Of a DNA stretch of 64,000 nt, positions 8,367 through 16,846 are shown piece after piece (position 1 is the first letter of the stretch; each line of letters begins with the position of its first letter). The position numbers were made by a program, and so were the translations under genes. The stretch comes from Mogibacterium sp. (GTDB lineage: Bacteria; Bacillota; Clostridia; Peptostreptococcales; Anaerovoracaceae). The stretch is from positions 1-64,000 of the forward strand of contig JAKSSP010000008.1 of the NCBI GenBank assembly GCA_024403035.1, written 5' to 3'. The notes under the pieces are model-generated. The model made no database searches. It saw nothing but the letters and a program-made list of their open reading frames with translations, and was not told the DNA's origin.

Positions 8367-10333
8367 TTTATCCTCGCCTTCTCGACGCCGCCGTATTTGA
8401 CGGTATTCTGCGCTTCATCATTCAGCGAGTCGATCTTAGGGATCTCGCCTATGATGTTTTCGTTTAGCTGATCCATCATGATGATATCCTTTGAGCCGAG
8501 CTTATCAAACGGGTCGAAACGGCCGTCAATGATGTCATCCCTAAGCAGGCCCACAAGTTTCTTTGTGTACGGAGACAGGTCATCCGACAGCTCTATGTCC
8601 ACGACCCCTGACACCATGCCCCACCAGTAATTGGTGGCCTGATCCTTTTTGTCAACCCGGCTGGCATGATAGGTGCCTTCTATCATGGTCCTGATGATGA
8701 TCTCGTAGAGCTTGCCCCATTTGATTATAGGCGCTGCGAGATTGGTGATACGGCAGCTGCCGGACAGGTCGTTTCCCTGGCCCGGCTCACAGCGCTCCAC
8801 ATAACAGAGACCATATGCATCACTGCCGTCAACGCTGTAAAGCGAGTCCACAGCGGATATCACATGGATCCCCTTATCCACCATGTCCCACCACCAGTTG
8901 GTATCGCGCCTGGAATACCAGTCAAGGTGGATCTTCACCTGAGGATCCGCCATGGCAGCGCCTATCGCGAACGCGTTGATTCCGGCTATGGTACCGTAGA
9001 TAGGATAGTCAGAACAGTAGCCGATGGTATGTGTACCGTCAGAAGCCGCAGCCAGCCCCGCGACAATACCTGAGAGGAATTTGGCTTCGTAGATCTTAAC
9101 GTAATATGTGCGGACAGCCTGATGCGCCAGATTGACCGAGCAGTTTAGGAACTCTATGTCCTTATACTCTATGGCAGCGCGAAGAGCGTCGTTGATCTGT
9201 CCCGGGGAAGTCGTGAACACTGCTTTAGCGCCCCACTCAGCAGCATCCTTCACCGCGGCCTCAAAACTTTCCGAATCGCCGCAGCCCTCGTAGCACCTGG
9301 TCCCGACCAGTCCGCCATATGCTTTTTCAAGCCTGAGCCGTCCTTTTTCATGGTCAGCTATCCTGCTTGATGCCTCTATGCGCTTGTCATAAATGAATGC
9401 TGCCATGAATGGGTTCTTTACCGAATACGTTACAGCCGGGATCACTTTTCCGATCAGCGAATCAGGACCCGCTACAAGATTGCCGGCTTTGGTAATGATG
9501 CTGCCTGCCTTGACTGCCTCATCTGATGATTCTACCAAAGCGACTCTTTCCTTGTTGGCTTCTGTAAGGAGTTCCTTTTTGATCCGCATCAGCTTCTTAC
9601 TTACGACCGAAGGAGACTGATGGTTCAGCGCGTCCCTGATGTATATGCGCAAGTAGACGACGAATGCGTCGCCCGGCGGTAGGTCGGGCATCTTATCGCC
9701 GAGCTCGCGCCACGCCATCGAAAACATCCAGTAGGCGCTGCGCAGCGACCTTACCAGATCGTGCGGCCAGGGTTCTTCAAGATCACGGCCCAGGAGCTCG
9801 GCTATCTCCGCGTACGCTCCCTCCCAGGTCGTCTCTATATCGTAAACAGGGGCAACATTGTAGAACTTAAGAAACTCCCTGTACTCCGGGTGCTGATCCA
9901 ATACATCGGCCGAAGGAACTATCCTTTCCACATCCGCGGCTATCGTCGGAATATCAAGAAAGCGGCTCACTGAGATCCGCTTGTTGCCCTCCTCCACGTA
10001 GAACCTGTGCAGGTATTCATACACCTTGACCGGATCTCTGAATCCCTCGCTGATCTGAGCTTTATACAGATTGTTCCACTTCGCGGCAAACTCGCTGTCC
10101 GGTCCGATAAGCGGCATGAAATCCGGCGCAAACGAATTCTGCCTGGCACGTGTCTTTGTGCCTGCTACCAGATCTACCGGTATCTCAATGATGCCCAGTG
10201 ACTGGTGTGTCAGTGTGTCAGCATCAGGAGCTATATCGTCGAGTGCCGGCAGATACGGGTACTCACCCGCCGCGTGCTTTGTCTTATATGCTTTTTCACC
10301 GGCCTTAAGGGCCTTGTTATATTCTTCAGTCAT
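8363..10333 (-). CDS. ParB-like domain fused to BMP (PnrA/Med-like) nucleoside-binding domain
   Basis: The 656-residue protein has no signal peptide or lipobox, so it should be cytoplasmic. The N-terminal part (about 70-170) contains DPVKVYEYLHRFYVEEGNKRISVSRFL in short segments, typical of a ParB/sulfiredoxin-like nuclease fold with its GNKR motif. The C-terminal part (about 290-640) resembles the periplasmic binding domain of BMP-family ABC transporters (VFTTSPGQINDALRAA, IGYCSDYPIYGTIAGINAFA, WWWDMVDKGIHVISAVDS). BMP proteins normally sit outside the membrane and bind purine nucleosides. Here the domain probably acts as an internal sensor. GGAG precedes the ATG. It is the first gene of an operon with a phosphoesterase and an MBL hydrolase. 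Function unknown. Confidence 0.7.
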   Translation of the reverse strand: MTEEYNKALKAGEKAYKTKHAAGEYPYLPALDDIAPDADTLTHQSLGIIEIPVDLVAGTKTRARQNSFAPDFMPLIGPDSEFAAKWNNLYKAQISEGFRDPVKVYEYLHRFYVEEGNKRISVSRFLDIPTIAADVERIVPSADVLDQHPEYREFLKFYNVAPVYDIETTWEGAYAEIAELLGRDLEEPWPHDLVRSLRSAYWMFSMAWRELGDKMPDLPPGDAFVVYLRIYIRDALNHQSPSVVSKKLMRIKKELLTEANKERVALVESSDEAVKAGSIITKAGNLVAGPDSLIGKVIPAVTYSVKNPFMAAFIYDKRIEASSRIADHEKGRLRLEKAYGGLVGTRCYEGCGDSESFEAAVKDAAEWGAKAVFTTSPGQINDALRAAIEYKDIEFLNCSVNLAHQAVRTYYVKIYEAKFLSGIVAGLAAASDGTHTIGYCSDYPIYGTIAGINAFAIGAAMADPQVKIHLDWYSRRDTNWWWDMVDKGIHVISAVDSLYSVDGSDAYGLCYVERCEPGQGNDLSGSCRITNLAAPIIKWGKLYEIIIRTMIEGTYHASRVDKKDQATNYWWGMVSGVVDIELSDDLSPYTKKLVGLLRDDIIDGRFDPFDKLGSKDIIMMDQLNENIIGEIPKIDSLNDEAQNTVKYGGVEKARIK

Positions 10334-10549
10334 GATACTCTCCGTTTCTCACTCTATTTTACACGACATGACCGCCTTTTTCCGATACTTTTGGCACTTT
10401 TTTCGACAGTATCTGCACAGCAGCTGTTCGAATGAGCTCCGAATGCCTTGCAAACAGCGGGTTTATCCTGTTTTTTTCGCTGATTTGACTCTGCCCTCCC
10501 TCTGCTGACATACTGTGTCCACCTGAAACACCTTATTCGGAATGGAGAA

Positions 10550-11509
10550 ATGCAAATGCTGGATTTTACGGAATTTAAAAACGAATTCATCAACGGCTGC
10601 AGAGACGAGCTTGCCGGGGTCGCCCGCTTTTCCCCGTACAGCAGGATCGAGCTTGAGGAACACAGTATCACTAAGGCACAGCGGGGCGAACTCACGGGCC
10701 TTATCTTCAAAGAGCCCGGTACCGTATGCGCGCCGACTTTCTACGTCGAAGATTTCTACGACTTGTATAAAGAAGGCCGCTCGCTGAAGGACCTTTCGGT
10801 CACGGTAGTACAGGACGCCTACCGCTATATCCACAATCCGCCCGATTTCCCCGATATAGATCCGGATGTTTTGTCCGGTCAGGGCTTTTTCGGGGTAAGA
10901 CTTCTCAACAAGTCCGGGAACAGTGATTACCTTAAGGATGTGACTTACCTCGACGCAGGCTGCGGCTTCGCTCTCATAGCGGAAATAAGGTCAGGTGACT
11001 TCCGCGCGGTCATCACCAACAGTCTTCTGGACTCGCTCGGCATGACCAGAGAGGACCTTTTTGAAAGGGCTCTTGAGGACTCCTCGATGAATGACCGCGC
11101 GACATTATTCGATCTCGCGGACATGCTCCCTTCCTTTCCGGAAGGCAACATCAACCTTCTGGATTCGGAGGCCGGAACAGTGCTCCCGCCCGTTTCCCTG
11201 TATGTTCTCAGCAACGAAAGCAGCTTCTGGGGAGCGGCGGTGCTGTTTTATCCGGGCATGCTGGATCGTCTCAATGACCTGATGGGCGGCAGCTTCTACG
11301 TGCTGCCTTCATCCATACATGAAGTGCTTCTGCTGCCGGCAAACGAGGGTGATCCTCAGAGGCTGGTGGATATCATAAGGAGCGCAAACAGAACTGTTAC
11401 GGACAGTGATGTATTCCTGGCGGACGAGCTGTTCATCTGCGAATCCGGCAGGCTCAGACAGGTCAGTTACGGCGGAGTAGTACCATCCGCGGGAAATTTT
11501 CCCTGCTGA
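10550..11509 (+). CDS. DUF5688 family protein
   Basis: 319 residues, no membrane segment or signal. The sequence matches my memory of the DUF5688 family, common in multiple copies in gut Clostridia: an N-terminal helical start (MLDFTEFKNEF), a middle region with YIHNPPDFPDIDPD, ITNSLLDSLGM near residue 160, and a C-terminal region with LYVLSNESSFWGAA and FYVLPSSIHEVLLLPA. No catalytic motif is obvious and the function is unknown. GGAG overlaps the region before the two candidate ATGs (10550, 10556). A possible promoter TTGACT-18-CATACT lies just upstream (about 10484-10513). The gap 10334-10549 contains no other gene. Confidence 0.75.
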   Translation: MQMLDFTEFKNEFINGCRDELAGVARFSPYSRIELEEHSITKAQRGELTGLIFKEPGTVCAPTFYVEDFYDLYKEGRSLKDLSVTVVQDAYRYIHNPPDFPDIDPDVLSGQGFFGVRLLNKSGNSDYLKDVTYLDAGCGFALIAEIRSGDFRAVITNSLLDSLGMTREDLFERALEDSSMNDRATLFDLADMLPSFPEGNINLLDSEAGTVLPPVSLYVLSNESSFWGAAVLFYPGMLDRLNDLMGGSFYVLPSSIHEVLLLPANEGDPQRLVDIIRSANRTVTDSDVFLADELFICESGRLRQVSYGGVVPSAGNFPC

Positions 11510-11550
11510 TAAAGATCCCTCATCTTTATAGAAGTATGTAGAAAAGAAGA

Positions 11551-11566
11551 GAAGCCTTACGGCTTC
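11551..11566 (-). terminator. Terminator of the rnf operon (bidirectional)
   Basis: GAAGCC / GGCTTC stem with a 4-base loop. The minus strand continues TCTCTTCTTTTC and the plus strand ends in CTTTTTT about 10 bases later, so it lies between convergent DUF5688 and rnfB. Confidence 0.65.
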
Positions 11567-11608
11567 CCTTCGCTTTTTTGATCTGTTGCGGTCAGCCGGC
11601 TTTTCAGC

Positions 11609-12493
11609 CTATGCTCCCGCGGCTTCCTTAGCTTTCGCAGCCTCGGCCTTGGCCTTCTTGGCTGCTGCCGCCTTTTCCGCTGCCTCTTTCTTAGGCAGTT
11701 TCTTGAAGCTGTTGATAGCACCGGTCGGGCATACCGCGGCGCAGAGGCCGCAGCTCTTGCACTTGTCGGCATCGATCCTCGCGAGGAAGTCCTCTACGTG
11801 GATGGCGTCAAAGTTGCAGACCGTGGTGCACTTCATGCAGCCGATGCAGGCATTGTCGCAGTTCTTGCGGGCAACAGCGCCCTTGTCTGTGGATGAGCAC
11901 AGAACATGTACCTGATTCTTCTTTGGTACGAGCTTGATTATCTTCTGCGGGCAAACGCCTACGCACGCGCCGCATGCCACGCAGTTTTCTCTGTTGACTC
12001 TCGCAACACCGTCTACTACTCCGATAGCGTCGAACTGGCAAGCGTTCATGCAGTCGCCGAGTCCGATACATCCGAACATGCAGGCATTAGGCGAAGAGAA
12101 CCAGCCCTTCGCGCCTTTGCATGACTGCATGCCCTGCCACTCGAGCACGGTCTTGGATGCTTCGCATGTTCCGTTGCACATTACCTGAGCTACCTGAGGC
12201 TCTGCCGCGCCTGCGGATCTGCCGAGGATCTCGGCGATCTGAGCGGCTACAGCAGCTCCGCCCGGGGAGCACTTTGTGCAAGGAAGCTCTTCGTCAGCTA
12301 CCAGGTTTGCCGCGTAGTCATCGCATCCCGCGAATCCACAGCCGCCGCAGTTGGCGCCCGGCAGTACTTCTCTGACCTGGGTGACTCTTTCGTCTACCGC
12401 TACATGGAATACCTTGGAGGCGAATACCAGCAGGCCGGCGCAGACGAGGCCAATGACTGCTACTAACAGTACAGGGGTCATTACTCCACTCAT
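11609..12493 (-). CDS. rnfB: Rnf complex subunit RnfB (iron-sulfur electron input)
   Basis: Membrane-anchored multi-cluster ferredoxin that takes electrons from reduced ferredoxin for the Rnf Na+/H+ pump. The 294-residue protein has one N-terminal transmembrane helix (about 5-27), the conserved LPGANCGGCGFAGCDDYA 4Fe-4S motif (Cys49, Cys52, Cys57) and several CxxCxxCxxxCP ferredoxin motifs (CVACGACVGVCP, CIGCMKCTTVC, CKSCGLCAAVCP). The tail after residue 265 is a Lys/Ala-rich, probably helical extension (EAAEKAAAAKKAKAEAAKAK). It is the last gene of rnfCDGEAB, the usual clostridial order. Confidence 0.95.
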   Translation of the reverse strand: MSGVMTPVLLVAVIGLVCAGLLVFASKVFHVAVDERVTQVREVLPGANCGGCGFAGCDDYAANLVADEELPCTKCSPGGAAVAAQIAEILGRSAGAAEPQVAQVMCNGTCEASKTVLEWQGMQSCKGAKGWFSSPNACMFGCIGLGDCMNACQFDAIGVVDGVARVNRENCVACGACVGVCPQKIIKLVPKKNQVHVLCSSTDKGAVARKNCDNACIGCMKCTTVCNFDAIHVEDFLARIDADKCKSCGLCAAVCPTGAINSFKKLPKKEAAEKAAAAKKAKAEAAKAKEAAGA

Positions 12494-12505
12494 CTCTCTA
12501 CCTCC

Positions 12506-13087
12506 TTACTGGAACATCCCTGCGAATCCCATGAACGAGAGCGCCATGATCGATGCCGATACGAGGATGATGCCAACGCCTCTGAACGGTGCCGGAACTC
12601 CATCGAGATCTACCAGCTTCTCTTCACGGATGCCTGCGAAGAGGACCATGGCTACCATGTAGCCGACGCCCGCTCCGAAAGCATACACAACGGATTCGAT
12701 GTAGGTATAGCCATAACTTATTGCGTTGATCGTCGCGCCCAGGATAGCGCAGTTTGTTGTGATCAGCGGGAGGAAGATACCGAGGGCCTTCTGGAGGGCC
12801 GGCAGGTACTTCTTCATGAACATCTCTACGAACTGCACGAGTGCGGCGATAACGAGAATGAATACTACGGTCTGGAGATAAGCCAGATCGTATTTATTCA
12901 GGATCTGCATCACAGGCCAGGTAACGAGTTCGGCGATGACCATTACGAAAACGACAGCGCCGCCCATACCTACCGATGAGCTCATCTTGTTGGATACTCC
13001 GAGGAACGAGCAGATTCCCAGGAACTGGGACAGTACGAAGTTGTTAACAAGCACTATCCCCATAAAGATAACTATAAGGTTTACCAT
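12506..13087 (-). CDS. rnfA: Rnf complex membrane subunit RnfA
   Basis: 193-residue integral membrane protein with about six transmembrane helices, forming with RnfE the symmetric membrane core that holds an Fe-S centre. Signatures are NNFVLSQFLGICSFLGVS near the N-terminus and PLITTNCAILG in the middle; the Cys in each half-repeat is the expected cluster ligand. It lies 12 bases upstream of rnfB and 17 bases downstream of rnfE, within one operon. Confidence 0.95.
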   Translation of the reverse strand: MVNLIVIFMGIVLVNNFVLSQFLGICSFLGVSNKMSSSVGMGGAVVFVMVIAELVTWPVMQILNKYDLAYLQTVVFILVIAALVQFVEMFMKKYLPALQKALGIFLPLITTNCAILGATINAISYGYTYIESVVYAFGAGVGYMVAMVLFAGIREEKLVDLDGVPAPFRGVGIILVSASIMALSFMGFAGMFQ

Positions 13088-13104
13088 TATGCCTGCCCTC
13101 CTTC

Positions 13105-13815
13105 CTATACTGCCGGTGCTGCCGGAGCAGCTTTCTCTGCTTTAACTTCCTCGTTGGCCTCGGCGGTGTTGCACGAATTGTACATCGGGCAGAGTCCGCA
13201 GCTGAAGCCCTTTGCCTTGAGAGCCTTGCCCTTCGTAGCAGCCTGCATGATGGCGATCAGTACTCCGAATACGAAGAATCCGCCAGGAGGCAGGTTGAAG
13301 AAGCCGATCGAGAAGTTAGGGATGATGGTGAAGCCAAGCAGGCAGCCCGTTCCCAGAAGTTCTCTGATAGCTCCCATGCATGCGAGTGCGAGTGTGAAGC
13401 CCAGTCCCATGCCGATACCGTCAAGAGCGGAATCGATGACGCTGTTCTTGTTCGCGAACGCCTCAGCACGGCCGAGGATGATGCAGTTAACTACGATCAG
13501 AGGGATGAATACTCCCAGTGCCTTATTGATGTCCGGAGCGTAAGCCTGGAGTACGAACTGTACCAGTGTTACGAATCCGGCGATAACTACGATGTAGCAA
13601 GGGATCCTGACCTTGTCAGGGATGACCTTACGCAGCATCGATATTACGATGTTGGAACAAATCAGTACGGCTGTAGCTGAAAGTCCCATTCCGAGCGCGT
13701 TGATCAGGGATGAAGATGTAGCGAGGAACGGGCAAGTTCCGAGCAGGAGTACCAGCGTAGGGTTCTCCCTGATGATACCGTTGGTCAGTATCGAGAGCTT
13801 ACTTTTCTTTTCCAT
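13105..13815 (-). CDS. rnfE: Rnf complex membrane subunit RnfE
   Basis: 236 residues with about six transmembrane helices; a homologous partner of RnfA in the ion-translocating core. The motifs LLGTCPFLATSSS and IPLIVVNCIILGRAEAFA contain the conserved cluster Cys residues. After the last helix there is an unusual cytoplasmic tail with four cysteines (FSCGLCPMYNSCN) followed by an Ala/Glu/Lys-rich end. The tail could bind metal, but this is not a known part of core RnfE. The stop overlaps nothing downstream; the start abuts the rnfG stop. Confidence 0.94.
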   Translation of the reverse strand: MEKKSKLSILTNGIIRENPTLVLLLGTCPFLATSSSLINALGMGLSATAVLICSNIVISMLRKVIPDKVRIPCYIVVIAGFVTLVQFVLQAYAPDINKALGVFIPLIVVNCIILGRAEAFANKNSVIDSALDGIGMGLGFTLALACMGAIRELLGTGCLLGFTIIPNFSIGFFNLPPGGFFVFGVLIAIMQAATKGKALKAKGFSCGLCPMYNSCNTAEANEEVKAEKAAPAAPAV

Positions 13816-14390
13816 TAGTTTACACCTCCCATCGCTTTGTACTGCTCAAGCGCGCAGTAAACGGCCTTATGAACGGCTCCGGACGATACGGATGCTCCTG
13901 TTACGTACTGAACGGACGGATCGTTCTTGACTACATCGCTGCCGAGCTCTGTGAGTCCCTCATACTGAGAGAGATGCTCTGCGGCATGAGCCTTTGTGCC
14001 TACGCCCGGTGTGTCGGCGTGGTCTGTGACCTTGACGCCCGTGATCTCTCCGTTGCTGTTGATGCCGACCATTGCTGTCAGCATTCCGCCGTAGGAGTTG
14101 GTCTTTACTGTAACTACCATGCCTGCTCCGTTGTCTGCCTTGAAGACTTCAGTCGCGTAGACCTTGCCCTCTTCAAGGGTAAACAGGTCTGCTCCCGCGT
14201 CGCTGAAGCTGTCGCCTTCAGGGAGGAGTTCCATTCTGGCTTCGCTGGCAGCCTTTGCCGTGTTCTCAGCAATGATAGGTGCCGTGACGCCGTATGTGAA
14301 CGCCAGCAGGAAAGTGGTCACGAAGCAAATGACTACAAGTACCAGTATAGGCGAGATGTATTCCTTGAATGCGCTGTTTTTATTTTCCAT
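13815..14390 (-). CDS. rnfG: Rnf complex subunit RnfG (covalent FMN)
   Basis: Extracytoplasmic FMN-binding subunit anchored by one N-terminal transmembrane helix (about 12-32). The covalent flavin motif is near the C-terminus: VTGASVSSGAVHKAV, with the Ser/Thr of SSGA in the flavinylation position. GVKVTDHADTPGVG matches the FMN-binding domain. The start at 14390 (MENKNSAF) is preferred over 14399 because AGGTG precedes it at good spacing. It overlaps the rnfD end by 11 bases. Confidence 0.93.
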   Translation of the reverse strand: MENKNSAFKEYISPILVLVVICFVTTFLLAFTYGVTAPIIAENTAKAASEARMELLPEGDSFSDAGADLFTLEEGKVYATEVFKADNGAGMVVTVKTNSYGGMLTAMVGINSNGEITGVKVTDHADTPGVGTKAHAAEHLSQYEGLTELGSDVVKNDPSVQYVTGASVSSGAVHKAVYCALEQYKAMGGVN

Positions 14391-15351
14391 TCTTAGCACC
14401 TCCCTCCTTCAGATAGAACTTGTAGGACAGGTTGTTCAGAAGCGGTGTGCAGAGGTTCATCAGCAGGATCGAGAAGGACACGCCTTCAGGATACGCGCCA
14501 AAGAGCCTGATGCTCATAGTGATGATTCCGCAGCCGATGCCGAATATCAGCTGGCCGAGAGGCAGCTTAGGCGATGTGACATAGTCTGTCGCCATGAAGA
14601 ACGCTCCCAGCATGACGCCGCCGGACAGGACGTGGAAGAGTGCCCAATGAAGGCTTCCCGTCGCGATGAATCCGAAGACGAAGACCGTGCCGATGAACGC
14701 GCACGGGATGACCGGGCTGATGACCTTGCGGACGATCAGATAGATGCCGCCAATCAGCAGAGCCAGTGCGCAGACCTCGCCGGTCGAGCCGCCGTGGAAT
14801 CCAAGGAACATCTGCATCAGTCCCGGGATCTGGTCCGTGTTGCCCTCAGCGTAGAGCGCCAGAGGTGTAGGGCCTGTAACAGCGTCCGTAGCCTCCGCGA
14901 GTCTCGTCACAGGCCATGTGGACATGTTTGCCGAGAACGAGATGAACAGGAAGATACGCGCTGTGATAGCCGGGTTGGAGAAGTTTCTTCCGATGCCGCC
15001 AAAGAGCTGCTTCACGACTACGATCGCGAAAAGGCATCCGATGATGGCCTGCCAGAACGGGAAGTTTGCCGGCACGTTGAACGCGATCAGCAGTCCCGTC
15101 AGAGCCGCGGAAAGATCTCCGACTGTCTGTTTCTTATGTGTGATTGCATTGTAGATGTACTCGAAGAGTACGCTGGCTGCTACGCATACGACCGACAGCA
15201 GCAGGGCCCTGAGGCCAAAGATGTAGATGCTGGCGATCCATGCAGGAGCGAGTGCGAGAAGCACTGATCCCATCAGCCTGGTTGTATCCGATTCCGTTAC
15301 GATGTGCGGTGAGGAGGATACGATCAAATTGTCATGAAACTTATTAGCCAT
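14380..15351 (-). CDS. rnfD: Rnf complex membrane subunit RnfD (covalent FMN)
   Basis: 323-residue membrane subunit with about nine helices. NqrB/RnfD features are SSPHIVTESDTTRLMGSVLLAL in short form at the N-terminus, NPAITARIFLF in the middle and the flavinylation motif VTGPTPLALY, where the Thr carries FMN in homologues. MATDYVTSP follows later. The ATG at 15351 overlaps the rnfC stop, and its end overlaps rnfG, showing tight coupling in the operon. Confidence 0.94.
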   Translation of the reverse strand: MANKFHDNLIVSSSPHIVTESDTTRLMGSVLLALAPAWIASIYIFGLRALLLSVVCVAASVLFEYIYNAITHKKQTVGDLSAALTGLLIAFNVPANFPFWQAIIGCLFAIVVVKQLFGGIGRNFSNPAITARIFLFISFSANMSTWPVTRLAEATDAVTGPTPLALYAEGNTDQIPGLMQMFLGFHGGSTGEVCALALLIGGIYLIVRKVISPVIPCAFIGTVFVFGFIATGSLHWALFHVLSGGVMLGAFFMATDYVTSPKLPLGQLIFGIGCGIITMSIRLFGAYPEGVSFSILLMNLCTPLLNNLSYKFYLKEGGAKNGK

Positions 15352-16661
15352 TACTTTGACGCCTCCTTTACCATCATCTTAGCGAGCTTGTTTGTCAGGC
15401 TCAGCGGACGTCTTGCCGGGCATGTGTACGAGCAGCTGCCGCATTCCATGCACTGCATGACGTTGAATCTGTTAAGTTTATCGACATCCTTGTGCTCGTA
15501 CGCTTCGGCAAAGATGCTTGGCATCAGGCTGAACGGGCAGGCTGTGTGGCAGCGCTGGCAGTTGAGACATGCGGTCTCTTCCTTTACCTCTGCCATCTCC
15601 TGTCCGAAGCACAGAATAGACGATGTGTTCTTCATTGTTGGGGACTCGTCGGACTTTGTAGCTCTTCCCATCATAGGTCCGCCCATGATGATCTTGCGAG
15701 GCTCTTTCTTGTAGCCGCCGCAGAACTCCACTACGTCCGCGATCCTTGTACCGATCGGAACGAAGACATTCTTAGGCTCGGTGACAGCGTCGCCGTCGAC
15801 CGTGACTCTTCTTCTTACGATCGGCATGCCGGTCTTGAAATACTCGGCCATGACTCCGACTGTCGAAACGTTGTCGAGTATGACTCCCAGCTGTGCAGGG
15901 AGCACGCCCGCGTTCATCGTCTTGCCTGTGACTTCGTAAACGAGTACACGCTCAGCACCCTTCGGGTAGCTTGACGGAAGCGGAACGATCTCGATGTCCT
16001 TGATCTCGTTCTGTTCGATCAGTCTCTTGAGGTTTGCGATCGCGTCAGGCTTGTTTGTCTCGACTCCGATGTAGCCTTTCTTGAGGTCCAGCCACTTCAT
16101 GATCAATTTCATTCCGTCGAGAACGTCCTGACCGTTCTCCACCATTTCTCTGTTGTCCGTCGTGATGAACGGCTCGCACTCTGCGGCGTTCACGACGAGG
16201 CACTCACACTCATCGAGGTTCTTAGGGTTCAGCTTGACGTGAGTCGGGAAGGAAGCTCCTCCCAGACCTACCATACCGCTGTCTCTTGCAGCTTTGACGA
16301 AATCCTCAAAGCTGTTGATCTCAGGTATTTTGACTTCCTCGCTGATCTCCTGTTTTTTGTCTGTCTCGATGACTATGTGAGTTTCGAAGCCGCCCATTGA
16401 ACCGCGGACCTTGTCGATCGACTTAACGGTGCCGCTGACGCTTGAAAAGATAGGTGCGCTGACAAAGGCTTCGACGTCGCCGATCCTCTGTCCTACCTTT
16501 ACATAATCACCCTTCTCTACGAGAGGCTGACAAGGAGCGCCGATGTTCTGGGACATGCTTATGCTTACTTCATCCGGTATCGGCATCGTCACGGTCTCGC
16601 ATGCGGCCGTGTTTTTGTGATGCGGTACATGGATGCTTGGCAAATGTTTCCTTTGGCTCAT
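15351..16661 (-). CDS. rnfC: Rnf complex subunit RnfC (NADH-linked flavoprotein)
   Basis: Peripheral subunit that reduces NAD+ during ferredoxin oxidation. The 436-residue protein carries the Gly-rich nucleotide/FMN loop VGLGGASFPTHVKL, an SLBB-like region, and two C-terminal 4Fe-4S motifs (CLNCQRCHTACP and CMECGSCSYTCP). I start it at MSQRKHLPS (16661), after GGAG at 11 bases; the longer reading to 16730 adds a Cys-containing prefix not expected in the family. It is the first gene of the operon. Confidence 0.93.
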   Translation of the reverse strand: MSQRKHLPSIHVPHHKNTAACETVTMPIPDEVSISMSQNIGAPCQPLVEKGDYVKVGQRIGDVEAFVSAPIFSSVSGTVKSIDKVRGSMGGFETHIVIETDKKQEISEEVKIPEINSFEDFVKAARDSGMVGLGGASFPTHVKLNPKNLDECECLVVNAAECEPFITTDNREMVENGQDVLDGMKLIMKWLDLKKGYIGVETNKPDAIANLKRLIEQNEIKDIEIVPLPSSYPKGAERVLVYEVTGKTMNAGVLPAQLGVILDNVSTVGVMAEYFKTGMPIVRRRVTVDGDAVTEPKNVFVPIGTRIADVVEFCGGYKKEPRKIIMGGPMMGRATKSDESPTMKNTSSILCFGQEMAEVKEETACLNCQRCHTACPFSLMPSIFAEAYEHKDVDKLNRFNVMQCMECGSCSYTCPARRPLSLTNKLAKMMVKEASK

Positions 16662-16763
16662 CCCTTTAGAAACTCCTTTCACATAACATCTTGTACATTC
16701 AATAACTACTATTGCATCTTCTTTTTGCACATCAAAAGAAGAGAGCTGTCAAACAGCCTACAT

Positions 16764-16769
16764 ATTATA
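16764..16769 (-). promoter_or_regulatory. Likely -10 element of the rnf operon
   Basis: A perfect TATAAT on the minus strand 95 bases upstream of rnfC, in an AT-rich stretch; the -35 is not clear. A short hairpin (AGGCTGT / ACAGCTC) lies just downstream in the leader. Confidence 0.45.
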
Positions 16770-16846
16770 TACTATTTGATTCAAAAAAAGATGATTGCCA
16801 AAAACATAACAGTACAAAACTGTTCCTTTTAGGGTACAATATCGGT

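Noticed and set aside
14164-15267. Plus-strand frame of 367 codons opposite rnfD and rnfG
   Set aside because: Opposite strand of firmly identified Rnf subunits; composition is Arg/Asp/Glu/Gln-rich as expected for a shadow.
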